The notes: generated by a model from the letters alone, not told the origin. Shown: positions 40,509 through 51,475, numbered from the stretch's first letter. The stretch is DNA of 64,000 nucleotides from CAWJPY01 sp963844865 (GCA_963844865.1 CAWJPY010000004.1:113550-177549); one strand, 5' to 3'. Numbers and translations are program-made.

Positions 40509-40818
40509 CGGTCGCTTTTCGGAGAAAGACGCCACCCGTGACCGTCGCGTTGCCGTGCGGCATCAGGACAGGGCCAGTCGCCTTTCGGAGAAAGGCTCCA
40601 CCCGTGACCGTCGCGTTGCCGTGCGGCATCAGGACAGGGCCAGTCGCCTTTCGGAGAAAGGCTCCACCTGTGACCGTCGCGTTGCCGTGCGGCATCAGGA
40701 CAGGGTCAGTCGCCTTTCGGAGAAAGGCTCCACCTGTGACCGTCGCGCTGCCGTGCGGCATCAGGACAGGCCCAGTCGCCTTTCGGAGAAAGGCTCCACC
40801 TGTGACCGTCGCGATCGG
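40509..40818. repeat. 66-bp tandem repeat array upstream of aroC (about five units)
   Basis: Unit starts at 40509, 40575, 40641, 40707 and 40773, exactly 66 bases apart, each beginning CAGTCGCCTTTCGGAGAAAG. The first unit is more diverged and the last is incomplete. Each has the perfect stem GCCTTTC-GGA-GAAAGGC. Because 66 is divisible by three, all frames give periodic 22-residue pseudo-proteins, which are not genes. The array ends about 100 bases before the aroC start. The remaining parts of the 40,248-40,920 gap show no gene. Confidence 0.92.
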
Positions 40819-40920
40819 TCAAAACGCATCGCTGAAAAATACCGGCCTACCATCGAATCCCCTGTCGCGTTTAGAATTGGAGGCGAAACAAGACGCAAAC
40901 TCGGAATCGAGCTACCCATC

Positions 40921-42061
40921 ATGCTACGCTACTGGACCGCTGGTGAATCGCACGGCAAAGCCCTGACTGCCATTATTGACGGGTTTCCCGCCGGTGTGAC
41001 CATTGATGCCACGCAAATCGACAACGAATTACGCCGCCGACAGGGCGGATACGGGCGTGGTGGCCGTCAGCGGATAGAAACCGATTGTGTAGAAATCCTG
41101 TCGGGTATTTGGAACGGATGCTCGATCGGTAGCCCGATCTGTCTGCAAGTTGTGAATCGGGATGCGAAACTGGAGAGAATGGAGGATTTAGATCGACCGC
41201 GACCGGGGCACGGCGATTTGGCCGGTGCCTTGAAGTACTTGGGCCCAATCCGGTCGGTTCTGGAAAGGGCGAGTGCACGGGAGACTGCCGTGCGTGTCGC
41301 CGCCGGTGCCCTCGCGCGACAATTGCTGGAAGCGTTTGCGATACGTGCCTGTGGATACGTCGTGGAACTCGGGGCAATTCGGTTGCGGACGCCGAGTGTT
41401 CCGTACTGCGCAGCGGATCAAGCTGCGTGAGGCCAGTGAGATCTACTCGCTTGATCCGGAACGTGATGCGGAAGTCAAAATGTTGATTGACCAAACCGGT
41501 AAGGCGGGTGACACGCTTGGTGGAATCGTGGAAGTGACCGTCGATGGGCTTCCGTTTGGGCTGGGCACACATGCGCAATGGGACCAGAAACTTGATGGCC
41601 GCATCGCCCAGGCGGTCATGGCGGTTCAGGCGATTAAGGGTGTCGAAATAGGGCTCGGTTTTGAGTCGGCACGGCGTGTCGGATCGCAAGTCCACGACCC
41701 AATTGGTTTTGATTCGGAGCAAACGGACCGGCCAAGTCTGGGGTATGTGCGTACGAGCAACAATGCCGGTGGACTGGAAGCCGGAATGACCAACGGACAG
41801 CCGCTGGTAGTGCGTGCTGCCATGAAACCGATCAGCACGTTGCGCAAACCACTCGATTCAATCAACATGAAGACCAAGCAACCGGAGCAGGCTGAATATG
41901 AACGAAGTGATGTCTGTGCGGTACCGGCCGCGAGCGTGATCATCGAGAACGTCGTGGTTTTCGAAGTTGCGCGAGCCTTTGTCGAGAAGTTTGGCAATGA
42001 TAGCCTGGAAGAAATCCGTGCACGCTGGGACCTGTTTCTTGAAATGGCGCGGCGGCGGTGA
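40921..42061 (+). CDS. aroC: Chorismate synthase (one frameshift)
   Basis: About 380 residues from ATG 40921. It converts 5-enolpyruvylshikimate-3-phosphate to chorismate using reduced FMN. Visible signatures are WTAGESHGKALTAIIDG at the start, RQGGYGRGGRQRIE, RPGHGDLAGALKY, ARETAVRVAAGALAR and, after the shift, GSQVHD, NNAGGLEAGMTNGQP and AAMKPISTLRKP. The frame changes near 41,415; both halves are complete up to that point, so one base is probably wrong. It is the only aroC visible and an essential gene, arguing against a true pseudogene. Confidence 0.94.
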
Positions 42062-42182
42062 GATCAAAGAATAAGCACACGACTATCGGCCGGTCGGCTC
42101 GCTGAAGCGTCGACTGACGGGACGTCGCTGCCAGGATTTGCGACGGATTCCACGGCACTACAAGGAAGTCAGGGTATCGATC

Positions 42183-43470
42183 ATGCGGTTGGCAATGCGA
42201 CGCATGATATGTCGCTGGGGTTTTATAATGCTGTGCGTTGTGCCCACGCTGGTTACCGGCGGCGCGGCACTGTTCGTGCATTCGCCGCTCTCCCGAAGCT
42301 TGTGCAAAGCCAGTTGGGAGTCCCATCTGTCGGTCCAGCTTGGAATTGGCGCCACGATTGACCACGTGGTTCGGGCTCGTGATGGTCGACTCGTGCTGCA
42401 TGGTCTGCGGCTGTCAGACCCAGAGCGAGCACGGGATGTCGCCGTGATCCGGTCCGTTGAAATCACCTTCACCAATCACCAATGGAATGTCGAGCTGAAC
42501 CAGTGCCAACTGTCTGACGGTAGTCTCACTTGGCTGACGCGGCGCCTGCATGACCATGTCATGACGACTGCGAATCTGGCGGCGACGGTCCGGATACATG
42601 CCCCCAATCTTGTTTTCACTGGTGCCGGACCACCTGTTTGTCTGGCAGAGTTCGATTGTCGAATACGCGATGATGCGGGAGGCCGCGAGGCGCTGATCGC
42701 GTTCCAAATGCCGGGCCAAGATGCCAGCGAACCAATTCACTTACGGCTTGTCCGCAACCGGCAGCTCGATCCTCCGGCGACCGGCTGGGAATTACATACG
42801 GGAGCGACCCCCCTGCCCTGCTTGGCCGCCGCGCGATGGCTTCCAGTGCTTGCCCGGTTGGGCGAGCCAAGCTCATTCACCGGTTCGGTTTGGGCCGAAC
42901 TGACTCCGTCCGGCTGGAACGCCGAAGTGCGTGGCACGTTTCAGGAACTCGATTTGGACCAACTCGTCACGGGGAATTTTCCCCATAAACTGAGCGGAAT
43001 GGCCACCGTTCAAGTTGTCCGATGCATGCTGAAAAGTGGCCGCATCAGCGAGATAACCGGGCAGATTGAGGCAACGCACGGCGTGATCAGCGCACTCGTT
43101 GTTGAAGGCTGCGTCGGCAGTACTCCAGTTGCAGCGGCGCGAAAGTGATGATCTCACGATGCTCGCGCCGTATGATAAACTCGCGCTCTCTTTTGCGTTG
43201 GATGCAGACGGGCTGACGGTCCAAGGTCTTGCCGATTCGCACGGCGCCGTGCTGCTCGACTCTGGTGGGACGCTCGTGTTGAGTCGCAATGTAACGCCGT
43301 TGCCGCCGCTTGCACTGGTCCGGTTGCTGGTTCCCGATAGTCGACTCAATGTGCCGGCCACCAAAGAGACAGCGCTGCTTGTCCGCGTGTTGCCACTGCC
43401 CCAGATCATCCCAACCGATACGAACAATGCACGGATCCCTTACGCGACGCTCCGTTTGCGTCGCCAATGA
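42183..43470 (+). CDS. AsmA-like/planctomycete hypothetical membrane-anchored protein (one frameshift)
   Basis: About 429 residues from ATG 42183. One N-terminal TM helix (about 10-32), then a beta-rich extracytoplasmic region: LGIGATIDHVVRARDGRLVLHGLRLSDPE, TVRIHAPNLVFTG, SGMATVQVVRCMLKSGRI. This pattern of 'layered' beta segments resembles AsmA/TamB-like proteins, but similarity by eye is weak. The frame shifts near 43,103 and continues with LQRRESDDLTMLAPYDKLAL, close to the 'YDKLALSF...GL' closing of such proteins. Possibly involved in envelope lipid transport. It follows aroC by about 120 bases and may be cotranscribed. Confidence 0.6.
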
Positions 43471-43557
43471 CCGGACCACGCAGCGTACGCCGGTCGCGGT
43501 GGGTGAATAAAGAGGGAAAGAGGAATAAAACGGGCATGCGGCCACCCGGAGAATTGC

Positions 43558-46500
43558 CTATTTCGACTCCCACCCAGCACGGGTTTCTGATTCCTGGTCC
43601 AACTGGCTTCGCCAGAGTCGCATCGGTAGCAGGCCGACGAGCACCAGCAGCAGTTGACTTGCCACAAACAGGCCCAGGATAAGCAGAACACCTTCGGTGA
43701 ATCCGTACGAGTGCAGCCCGATGCCCAGTTCATTGACACCGAACCAGGACCACGCCGTAACGATGTTACCCACGATCGCCAGTACGGCCATCCCGCGTTG
43801 GCGCACCAGTCGGCCCGAATGTGCATGCAGCACAAGGGCATTCCAGAGAACGATGATCAAGGCCCCGTTTTCCTTTGGGTCCCAGCCCCAGAATCGACCC
43901 CATGAGTCGTCGGCCCAAAGTCCGCCAAGGACTGTGCCGACAAAACTGAACAGGATCGCGAAACAGATCGTTCCGTACAACATCCGGCTGATGTCGGCTG
44001 CGACTTTATCTGAAAGAGACGGTGTCAGCACGCCACGCAGAATGAAGATGATGCCGAGCAGACCGGCGACGAAGGTGGTCGAGTAGCCGAGTGTGATGCA
44101 GGTGACGTGTGTTGCCAGCCAGAATTGCGTGTCGAGAACGGCTTGCAGCACCGTGAACGTATCCCCTTTGAATGATGTAACCGCGGTGGTCAGCAGAAAC
44201 GCAACCAACAGCGTGACAAAACCGCTGACCGATGCGACCACATTCCCCACTCCGGCCGGGTAGAATCGCTCGAGCAGCATGCCCAAAATGACACATCCCC
44301 AGCCAATAAATATTGCTGATGAATAGAGATTGGTCACCGGTGGACGACCCGAGATGTACATTCGGCCGACGAGGGCCAACGTATGCACGACAAACGTAAA
44401 CGCAATCAGCCAGAATGCGGCACGATTCAGTGGACGACTCCAGCCAAACCACGCGAGACAGGCCAGAATGAACGCGAACACGTACAGAATCATCGCGTGA
44501 TAAAAGGGTGCCAGATGATTGTAAAAGGTCTCAAAATCTGTCTTACGTGGATTCCATTGGACCGGACGATGGCTGTCCAAATAGGTGCGATACTCGGCGA
44601 CTGCGGTGTTGAATTTCGCCGCATCGTGATCCTGATAATCGCTTAGTATCCGCACTACGTTCAGAGTGGCCGGGTTAGCATCTTGACCAAGCAGCCTCTT
44701 GCTCATTGCATCGAATACCGCATCACTATAGGTTTGCCATTCGCCTGCCGGATCCATCGGTGGAATAGCCAGTGGGAGCGTGTAGCGCGAGTACTGTTCG
44801 CGGCGGTTCTGCTCCAGCGCGATATCTTCACGCAGGTGGTCGGGACGCAATTGGGGCACGCGAAAAGACTCACGCAGTAGCATGTACAACTGCAACCGCT
44901 GTTCCAACTGAAGAATCTTCTTCGCGAACAAGTCACGTTGCTCCGGTGGCGTTGCCCGCGCCTGACGCACCTGCTTGTCGAACTCGTCCAACTTACTGCG
45001 GAATTCGTCCAACGCGTAGCGGAATCCTGGCCGACGCGGAAGATCCAGCGTATCCAGCACTTCGAGGTTCTGGATCCGGAATACCTGGTGTTGCATCGCC
45101 GCATCGGAATCAACGATCACATCCAGCAGCCAGCGGATCGCCGGCTGGCTCTTGCCTTGTTTGTCTTTGAACGTCTGTTTGTCGGAAATAATCCGCAGAC
45201 TGTTTTGCGCCAGGGTGTCCATCGGTTTGACGCGTCCTTCGTACATGACCGGCAGCTGCCCGAAGTCCACAAGATTCATCTGGCCCACGCTCGGTAGCTG
45301 GCTGGTATGTTTTGCTTGCCAGCCAGAGGCCGGCCAGCGCGACTGCCAGCAGTGGGACGATCCACTGCCGCGACGGGCCAGTGTTTTCGCCTTGATTCGG
45401 CATCGATCGCTGCTCCTGTCCGGCAGCTTTCCGCAGACGTTTTGTTGGCACTTGTTTGGCGGCGGGGCCGGTCTCGGTATCAGTCGAACTTGGGTCCGGT
45501 TGTTGTCCGCGCTGATGCAGAAAACGAAGCAAGACGATCCAGAATTGCGCCAACATGCCAATCGAGGTCATCATGCAGGCGAGGTAGGGAATGTGCCAGC
45601 TGCGGTTCGTCACCACCTGCAGGCCGGTGTACTCTTTTTGGGTTACTGGATCGCGACCGTAATTGGACTGGTAAAACGTTTCGCCGGCGAAACGGAGTGG
45701 GTTGTTCATCCAAATCCTCACGCGCCGGTCAACCTTCCGCTGCGGATCTACCAGACGCAGTGTCGATGCATAGCTCTTGGCCATGCTGGTACCCATATAA
45801 GGATCGAAGCGGACGTCAATCAGGTGCATCGAGTATGGTTTGTAATCGTGCTTGTAACGCAGAACCAACTCGTACGATTTCGAGCCGACGCGGACCTGTT
45901 CGGATCGTCCTCGCATCCATTGACGGAGCGAAACTAGATAGGTGCCGAGCGATTTGTTGGTCTTCTTGTCGAAGAGGCGAACATAGGCTGCTGGCTCATT
46001 GGAGCGACCGGTCTTGTCGGTCGAGCTGATTGGCGTGGCAGGAACGGCGATTTCCGATAACCCGGTTCCGGCTGTGGCCGGGTTCTTCGTGGCGTCCGTC
46101 ACGGGTTGATTGGTGGAATTTGCCATGAACCGAGTGAATTCAATATCGAACGGCAGCTTGGCGTCTTGCAGCTTCTTGCCGGGCAGGAACCGTGATTGTG
46201 GGATTGCCCAAACATGGTCGAGTTTTGGATCTGAATGGTCGATGATTGCGAGTTCCAGCTCGCGCATGTCAAGGACGTAGTTCGTGGTCTGTCCCTCGAC
46301 AATCTGCATCTGTCCCTCAGAGGCGCCGACCCCCACCAATAACTCGCCAAGCATCAATGTTCCGATGCCAAAATGCAGGAGCACGATGCCGGCACGCTTG
46401 CCAAAGAGGATGGCAAAGCCGCCAAGTAGTACCAGGCTGACCAGGGAGCACTGCGTCAACAGCCATAAGATACGCAATGACGGCCAGTCGACAAACAGCT

Positions 46501-47038
46501 GTGCTCGATCTACCGATTGGTAAATGCCCGCGTCAATCATAACCGCTGCCAACAGGACGCCCACCGCGCTGACGACGAGTCCAATGACGAGACGCTTGCC
46601 GCGTGCTTGGAGCCGGAACAACGTAATGTGCGCGGCCAGTAGGTTGATAAACAACAAGGAGCCGATGAGCCACCCTTTCGGAAACCAAATGCCGTATTGC
46701 GGCGGGATTGGCTTCATGTGCGGAAAAAACGAGGGTGGAAACAAGACCTGCCACGGTACCCATGCAAACAGCATAGCGCGAATGGAATGGAAAGTAGTCC
46801 AGTCGGCGTGCCCGAAGTCGATCCGAAAGTAGTCTCGGACCACCTGCCAGATATCTTCCCGCGATTGTGCCAGCGTGCCGACAAATACAATGAAGATCGC
46901 CAATGCCAGCAGGACGACGGTCAATCGCATCGATGCCAGCGGCGCTAACGCCCGAATGAGAACGTTGTCACTGCCGTCCGCAGGTGGTGATTGGCCGTTC
47001 GGCGTGGCGGTGCCGGTGGGAGCCGAGTCGAGAGACAT
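43558..47038 (-). CDS. ResB-CcsA fusion, system II cytochrome c biogenesis (one frameshift)
   Basis: About 1,160 residues from ATG 47038 (AAGGAAG upstream). The N-terminal half is ResB-like: TM helices, a large extracytoplasmic domain, SLRQWMRGR and NPLRFAGETFYQSNYG. The C-terminal half is CcsA-like with about eight TM helices and the haem-handling WWD motif WGRFWGWDPKENGAL, plus conserved histidines (FVVHTLALVGR, THVTCITLGYS). Together ResB and CcsA export haem and ligate it to apocytochromes c. In many planctomycetes the two are one polypeptide. The frame changes near 45,290, in the linker, so two open frames are seen, but both halves are complete. It is the second gene after a lipoprotein, 11 bases downstream. 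Confidence 0.9.
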
Positions 47039-47049
47039 GAAGGTCTTCC

Positions 47050-48198
47050 TTAACGAGCTGGGAACTTGAGCGATTTCAAAAATGTGCGAAATTGTTCTCG
47101 TTGTTGACGAACCAGTGGGGCATTGCCACGCATCTTGACAAACCAGCTGTGATCCGCTTGCATGCCAATCCAACCTGTGACCGCCATTGCTGCTGGCGCC
47201 TTGTCCACGGGGAACGACTCGACGTACGAGCCGGTAATGCCGCCGACCTCAAGAGCCTCTGCGTGCTCCTTCAGCGCTTCGGCCGTCATGTCAGGCAGAC
47301 CTACCTGCTCACGCCACCGGTTCACGTTGGGTAGCAGGCCGCCCGCGTCGCCACCGAGCAGTGAGACCGTAATGTGCGCGGACTGGTCTCCGTCACGGAC
47401 ACCAAATGCCGCGCGGCTGACAACGTCCGGCTTGGCTTCGAACCAACCATCGGGTAGCTTGAATTTCAGGTCGCCGCGCTCTGGCCCAGCCGCCGGCAGG
47501 CTCTGCGCAAGGGAGCCTTGCGAGCCCATCGTTTTCTGTAAACGGCCTTCAAAATCGACCAGTGTGGCCGACGTATCACCCAATTGCAGCTGTTGCGTCT
47601 CTGCCGAGAGTTGCGTGGATTGCAGAGGTGCCTGTCCCATTTGCCGCCGCCAGCGGTTGATGTTGTCCAAGAGCGACTCGGCCGATCCACCCGTTGGCAT
47701 CGGAATGACTGAGAGTTCGAGCGATTGGCCATCTGAGTTGGCGACTATCGTAGCCACCCGCTGACCCGAACCGGGTTTCTCGTCCCAGCCTTCCGGCAGT
47801 TTCCACGCGGGTTTTCCCGCATCGTCGAATGTAACCGACTCGATCAGGGCCCGGAATTTCTGCACCTGTTTGGCCACCGCCGCAGTTGGACCAGTCATCT
47901 TGAAGTACCAGGTTTGTGCTCCATGTGGCAAGACAGCGCCTAGCAGTCGGTCCGTCACCGGTTGTGAACCCACGGTCGCTGAGGGGCTCTTCGCCGCTGC
48001 TGAATCGACATGATTCTGTGCATACACAACCTCCGGTTTCGGCACGACATATTCCCGGATCGGCTCTTGACCACCGCATCCAGAGAACCAAGCCAGAGTC
48101 GATATGGCGAACCAGAATCGAACGCTTGGGAAGATGGAACGACACGCGATCTTGCACCGGCAGCACGACATCAGACGCCTCACATCTTTCATCTGCAT
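47050..48198 (-). CDS. Lipoprotein of unknown function upstream of ResB-CcsA
   Basis: About 382 residues; ATG 48198 is one of several possible starts. The signal peptide ends in a lipobox-like FSGC followed by GGQEP. Two related halves follow: WYFKMTGPTAAVAKQVQKF...LPEGWDEKPGSG...INRWRRQMG and LPDGWFEAKP...VNRWREQVGLP...HSWFVKMRGNAPLVRQQ. The repeated 'LPxGW' and 'NRWRxQ' motifs suggest an internal duplication. It directly precedes the ResB-CcsA start, so a role in cytochrome c maturation or redox homeostasis is likely but unproven. Confidence 0.72.
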   Translation of the reverse strand: MQMKDVRRLMSCCRCKIACRSIFPSVRFWFAISTLAWFSGCGGQEPIREYVVPKPEVVYAQNHVDSAAAKSPSATVGSQPVTDRLLGAVLPHGAQTWYFKMTGPTAAVAKQVQKFRALIESVTFDDAGKPAWKLPEGWDEKPGSGQRVATIVANSDGQSLELSVIPMPTGGSAESLLDNINRWRRQMGQAPLQSTQLSAETQQLQLGDTSATLVDFEGRLQKTMGSQGSLAQSLPAAGPERGDLKFKLPDGWFEAKPDVVSRAAFGVRDGDQSAHITVSLLGGDAGGLLPNVNRWREQVGLPDMTAEALKEHAEALEVGGITGSYVESFPVDKAPAAMAVTGWIGMQADHSWFVKMRGNAPLVRQQREQFRTFLKSLKFPAR

Positions 48199-48940
48199 GT
48201 TCTCATGAGATCTGCCCGCAACCTGACGAGAGGCATGCCGGGTGATCCAATTCCTCATCCTCCGCAGAGAATATCAACTGCTCCAGTCAGGCACAACTCC
48301 TTGCTGCTGCAGTCGTTGTTTCGCCGCCATTGTTCGAAATCACATTTTCGTGATCGTGGAGACAAGTGCATGTTGGCTTGCTACGGATTCGCTTCAACAC
48401 TGGCAGAGCCAGTGCCATCCCTTCTGATAGCTTGGTTGTTCCCAGGATCGCGAAACTCTATCTAGTCGGGAGGACACAGAGTCGACGGCTTGCAACGCTT
48501 CTTGTTGAATTGTCCCAATCGCCGATAGCAGCGGATTTGGCCCGGCAACCACCGCCAACCAAATCGCACCCGCCGCCGTCTCCAGGCCTGTGTGAAAGGG
48601 CTTGGACACGCTCCAGTTTCGTATCGCAGCGGTCGCACCCACCGTGTCACGTTCATCGGGCTACTCTCGATGTGGCCCACCCGACTCCTGCCTGCATTAT
48701 AGCGCAATGTTCGCACGGCGGTAGGCGGGGTGGGACGCTGTTTGCAACCCGCAGCGCACTTGACCCGGTTAAGAGACACGGCGCACCGCCGCCGGGTGGA
48801 TAGCGCTTCGAGCTGCTCCGCAATCCGCGTTTGACGGATGCAATGGGATTTAAGCGCACCGTGATATCGCTCTATTGTTGGCGGCCTATGTGGTTTGCCT
48901 CGATGCTCATGCGAACGTTATATGAAAGCGTCATTGAAGG
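48199..48940. other. 742-base region without a supported gene
   Basis: Several open frames of 60-145 codons exist, but none has a ribosome-binding site, composition or similarity that I trust. No repeats of the families noted elsewhere are visible. It may contain a decayed gene. Confidence 0.4.
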
Positions 48941-50146
48941 CTACATGCCAAGTATACTGACCAGAGCATCCGCGATCCCACTGGTCATGTTGGAGGTTCC
49001 ATTCCATGACCACATGTTGCGAACGACGTCGGTCATCAGCATTCCCGTAACGCAGAGAAGCGAGATGATTAGCAACAGTGAAACGATGTTCCAGACGGAA
49101 TACGGTGCCTCGGGTAGCTCGGTCGCCCCGATCGGCACCGCCCCGATCTCGACCGCGGTTGCCCCTTCGAAGGACTCGAGTTGGTCCTCCAATTCACCTG
49201 ACTCGGCGGGTTCCAGTAGCGCCTCTTCGCTGTCTTCAGCAATGACCGCTTCGTCGGCAAACGCGTCCGATTCTTCCAGTGCGATTACTTGTGAGCCGCT
49301 GTCGGACGACTCGTCACCCAGCATCTCGCCAGATGGTGACAGTAAGAACTCCTCGTCCTGCTGCAATGTCGCGTCGTCGGCCGCTGCCATGAGCTCGTCG
49401 TCCAGCGAGATCATCTCATCTTCCTCCGGCAGTTCCAAGGCGCTGGATGCCGACAGATCATCAGGTGGTGTATCAAGTGATAACCCACTGTCGGATGCGG
49501 AAGCTTCGCCGGAATCACTGTCTAATGGTGACAGAACAATATCACCGTCCGAGTCGGGGGTGGCGCCACCTTCAGGACTGTCGGCAAGCTGCAAATCGTC
49601 CTCCTCGCCCAGGACAAGGGGGGCGCCGGAGTCGAATTCCAAGTCATCTGACAAAACGAGTTCGTCACTCAAGTCTTCCGAATCAGCTAGACGCAGTTCG
49701 GAATCCGACGCGGAAAGGTCTGGATCAGAGGCGCCGTCGGAATCCTCCAGGTCCGGCTCAGCTGGCTCTTCAACCAATTTCAGGTCGTTGCTCACGTTGG
49801 TGCCAGATGCTTCGATCGAAGAGGGCGTGCCCTGATCGCCAATAACAATCGATGAGCCATCCAGGCCTTGTTCGATCTCGTCGCTGTCACTCACGTCCAA
49901 CAGACCTTCAAGGTCGTCGCCACTGAGCGCCGCGGAATCGGAGAAGCCCAAATCGTCGGCCGCATCAGCCGCTGGCTCAGCCGCCATGGTCTTGGCCACG
50001 CGGTGGATTTCCTCGATTTTGAATTTCCAACTCGGACCGTCCCGGTATCCGTGGACGTCACCCGATTCACTCATCTCCAACAGTCGTTCCGGAGTGATGC
50101 CGAGCTGATGTGCCGCCGCTTTCAGTTCAATGAATTTTCCAGCCAT
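48941..50146 (-). CDS. HTH (excisionase/MerR-like) protein with acidic Ser/Asp-rich linker and C-terminal TM helices
   Basis: 401 residues. The N-terminus (1-55) reads FIELKAAAHQLGITPERLLEMSESGDVHGYRDG, SWKFKIEEI, a winged-helix of the excisionase/MerR type. Residues about 60-330 are extremely acidic and rich in Ser, Asp and Leu with degenerate repeats (LxLxDSxD). The end (about 340-400) has one or two TM helices and a short hydrophobic tail. Such a DNA-binding head tied to the membrane suggests a membrane-anchored regulator or scaffold; planctomycete genomes carry related proteins but I know no function. It follows a small secreted protein gene in the same direction by about 100 bases. Confidence 0.75.
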   Translation of the reverse strand: MAGKFIELKAAAHQLGITPERLLEMSESGDVHGYRDGPSWKFKIEEIHRVAKTMAAEPAADAADDLGFSDSAALSGDDLEGLLDVSDSDEIEQGLDGSSIVIGDQGTPSSIEASGTNVSNDLKLVEEPAEPDLEDSDGASDPDLSASDSELRLADSEDLSDELVLSDDLEFDSGAPLVLGEEDDLQLADSPEGGATPDSDGDIVLSPLDSDSGEASASDSGLSLDTPPDDLSASSALELPEEDEMISLDDELMAAADDATLQQDEEFLLSPSGEMLGDESSDSGSQVIALEESDAFADEAVIAEDSEEALLEPAESGELEDQLESFEGATAVEIGAVPIGATELPEAPYSVWNIVSLLLIISLLCVTGMLMTDVVRNMWSWNGTSNMTSGIADALVSILGM

Positions 50147-50243
50147 TGGTCTTTGGGCTCCCCAAGGGCAAACGCCACCTGATGCAGATAACTTCCGCGG
50201 TCTCGCGCCCCTGTGACCCGAGCGACACGTTGGATCGTGTTGC

Positions 50244-50612
50244 TCAGCGTTGCTCCAGTAGGTCGCGAATTTCTTTCGGTAAAGGTCGCATTCCGTTGTA
50301 CTCCTCCATGCGCAAATCCCACTCCAGCTTCCGAACGCTCACCAACTCGATGGCCCCTTTCGCCCGATCGATGTGATAAACGCTCATCACTCGAAGTTTC
50401 GTGTCGATCAGCGTAATTTGCGTTGGCCCCTCGCCTGTATCCGAGCAAAAGGCCATCCAATCGCCCGCCGAAGCCGTTGCAGGCCGCGACGAAATCGCCG
50501 AAGGCAGTGGCACACGTGGTTGCTGTGCTCGCACCGGCCCATCGCCCGCGCTTGCCAGCCAGACCGCCCCCAACAAGAACACGACTATGAGTCCAAATGC
50601 CGCAACTCGCAT
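50244..50612 (-). CDS. Small exported protein of unknown function
   Basis: 122 residues. Signal peptide or anchor (FGLIVVFLLGAVWLASA), then a domain with DWMAFCSDTGEGPTQITLIDTKLRVMSVYHID and ELVSVRKLEWDLRMEEYNG. The short beta-strand pattern 'QITLIDTKLRVMSVYHID' occurs in small planctomycete proteins but I cannot name a family. It is upstream of the HTH-acidic-TM gene, same strand, and may form a two-gene unit with it. Confidence 0.65.
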   Translation of the reverse strand: MRVAAFGLIVVFLLGAVWLASAGDGPVRAQQPRVPLPSAISSRPATASAGDWMAFCSDTGEGPTQITLIDTKLRVMSVYHIDRAKGAIELVSVRKLEWDLRMEEYNGMRPLPKEIRDLLEQR

Positions 50613-51076
50613 AGCTTAGATACCCTTCCTTGCCTAGTTGCGGAAACCAGACCCTTACATCCATTCTAAAAGGGGCGATTTCCGTTTCAAGAGTCTGTTT
50701 GCTCAGCTAACGCTCATCAGCGCCTTTAAGATGCCGATGTTGCTGATTATCCGCCACATTCGGTCCATTCCGGTCCAAATATCCTAATCCTAAAAACCAT
50801 ATTCTAATTCACTACCAAACAAAATGCACTAGGGAGTGGTTCTGATGGAGAATTATGATTGGCTAATGGTGGCAGTTTCCTTTGGGTGGTGCATGCAGTT
50901 GGGGGCCAGCTACGAACGGGTTGGCCGTGTTCCCGATTGGGCAGCCGTTCACGGCTCGATGCCGTGAACAGTAGGGCTTACGCTTGATCCCACTCAAAAC
51001 CTGATACTCTAATTGGACCGTTTGATTTCAGGAAGCAATCGAACTCATTCGTGCCAAAGCGGTTAGGGAATTCTGC

Positions 51077-51192
51077 TGCACCACGAAGATCACGAAGGCC
51101 ACGAAGAGGCCGAAGAAGAAAGGACCTGAAAACACGGCTGCCAAGGAGAATGGTGCTTCCCGCTTCGTGCTCTTCGTGTGCTTCGTGGTGCA
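51077..51192. repeat. CACGAAG-rich inverted repeat
   Basis: 51077-51097 and 51172-51192 are inverted copies (21 bases, two mismatches) containing ACCACGAAG units. The 863-base gap 50,613-51,475 contains this and the next three repeats but no convincing gene. Confidence 0.75.
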
Positions 51193-51280
51193 TGAGGACT
51201 CTGGCGAAACGCCATACATCGAAAGACGTTACGTTGACCCAGGATCTCAAACAGTCGAACCAGTTCAGTGTGACAACTAA

Positions 51281-51317
51281 GCCCGGATTATTCACGAAGT
51301 TCGTGAATAATCCGGGC
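51281..51317. repeat. Perfect 18-bp-arm palindrome matching the MITE end
   Basis: GCCCGGATTATTCACGAA and its exact complement flank a single G. The arm equals the left end of the element at 52,119, so this looks like two element ends joined with the interior deleted. Confidence 0.85.
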
Positions 51318-51336
51318 CAAGAATTCGGGTTGGCTT

Positions 51337-51392
51337 GTAGTGGAATTCGCCAGAATTCCCCGAGCAAATGGAATTCTGGCGAATCCCACTAC
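51337..51392. repeat. 23-bp-arm inverted repeat with GAATTC cores
   Basis: 51337-51359 and 51370-51392 are inverted copies with one mismatch, around a 10-base loop. It starts 20 bases after the preceding palindrome but shares no sequence with it: a different repeat family. Confidence 0.85.
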
Positions 51393-51430
51393 CCTAAAAT
51401 CAAGCTGTCACACTGCACTAGGCAGTCAAA

Positions 51431-51460
51431 GATTACGATTACGATTACGATTACGATTAG
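51431..51460. repeat. Hexamer microsatellite GATTAC x5
   Basis: Four exact GATTAC units and a final GATTAG, ending 15 bases before the queD start, in the expected leader or promoter. Confidence 0.9.
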
Positions 51461-51475
51461 CAAGGGGAACGCATC

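Noticed and set aside
40234..41430. Long open frames with 22-residue periodicity across 40,450-40,970
   Set aside because: The period is 66 bases, so the tandem DNA array leaves several frames open. The part from 40,921 is real aroC; the rest is repeat.
40921..42061. aroC as a pseudogene
   Set aside because: Both frames are fully conserved, the gene is essential for aromatic amino acids, and many other genes in the window show the same kind of single-base shift.
48366..48803. Open frames in the 48.2-48.9 kb gap
   Set aside because: Composition and start context are unlike genes, and no motif is present on either strand.
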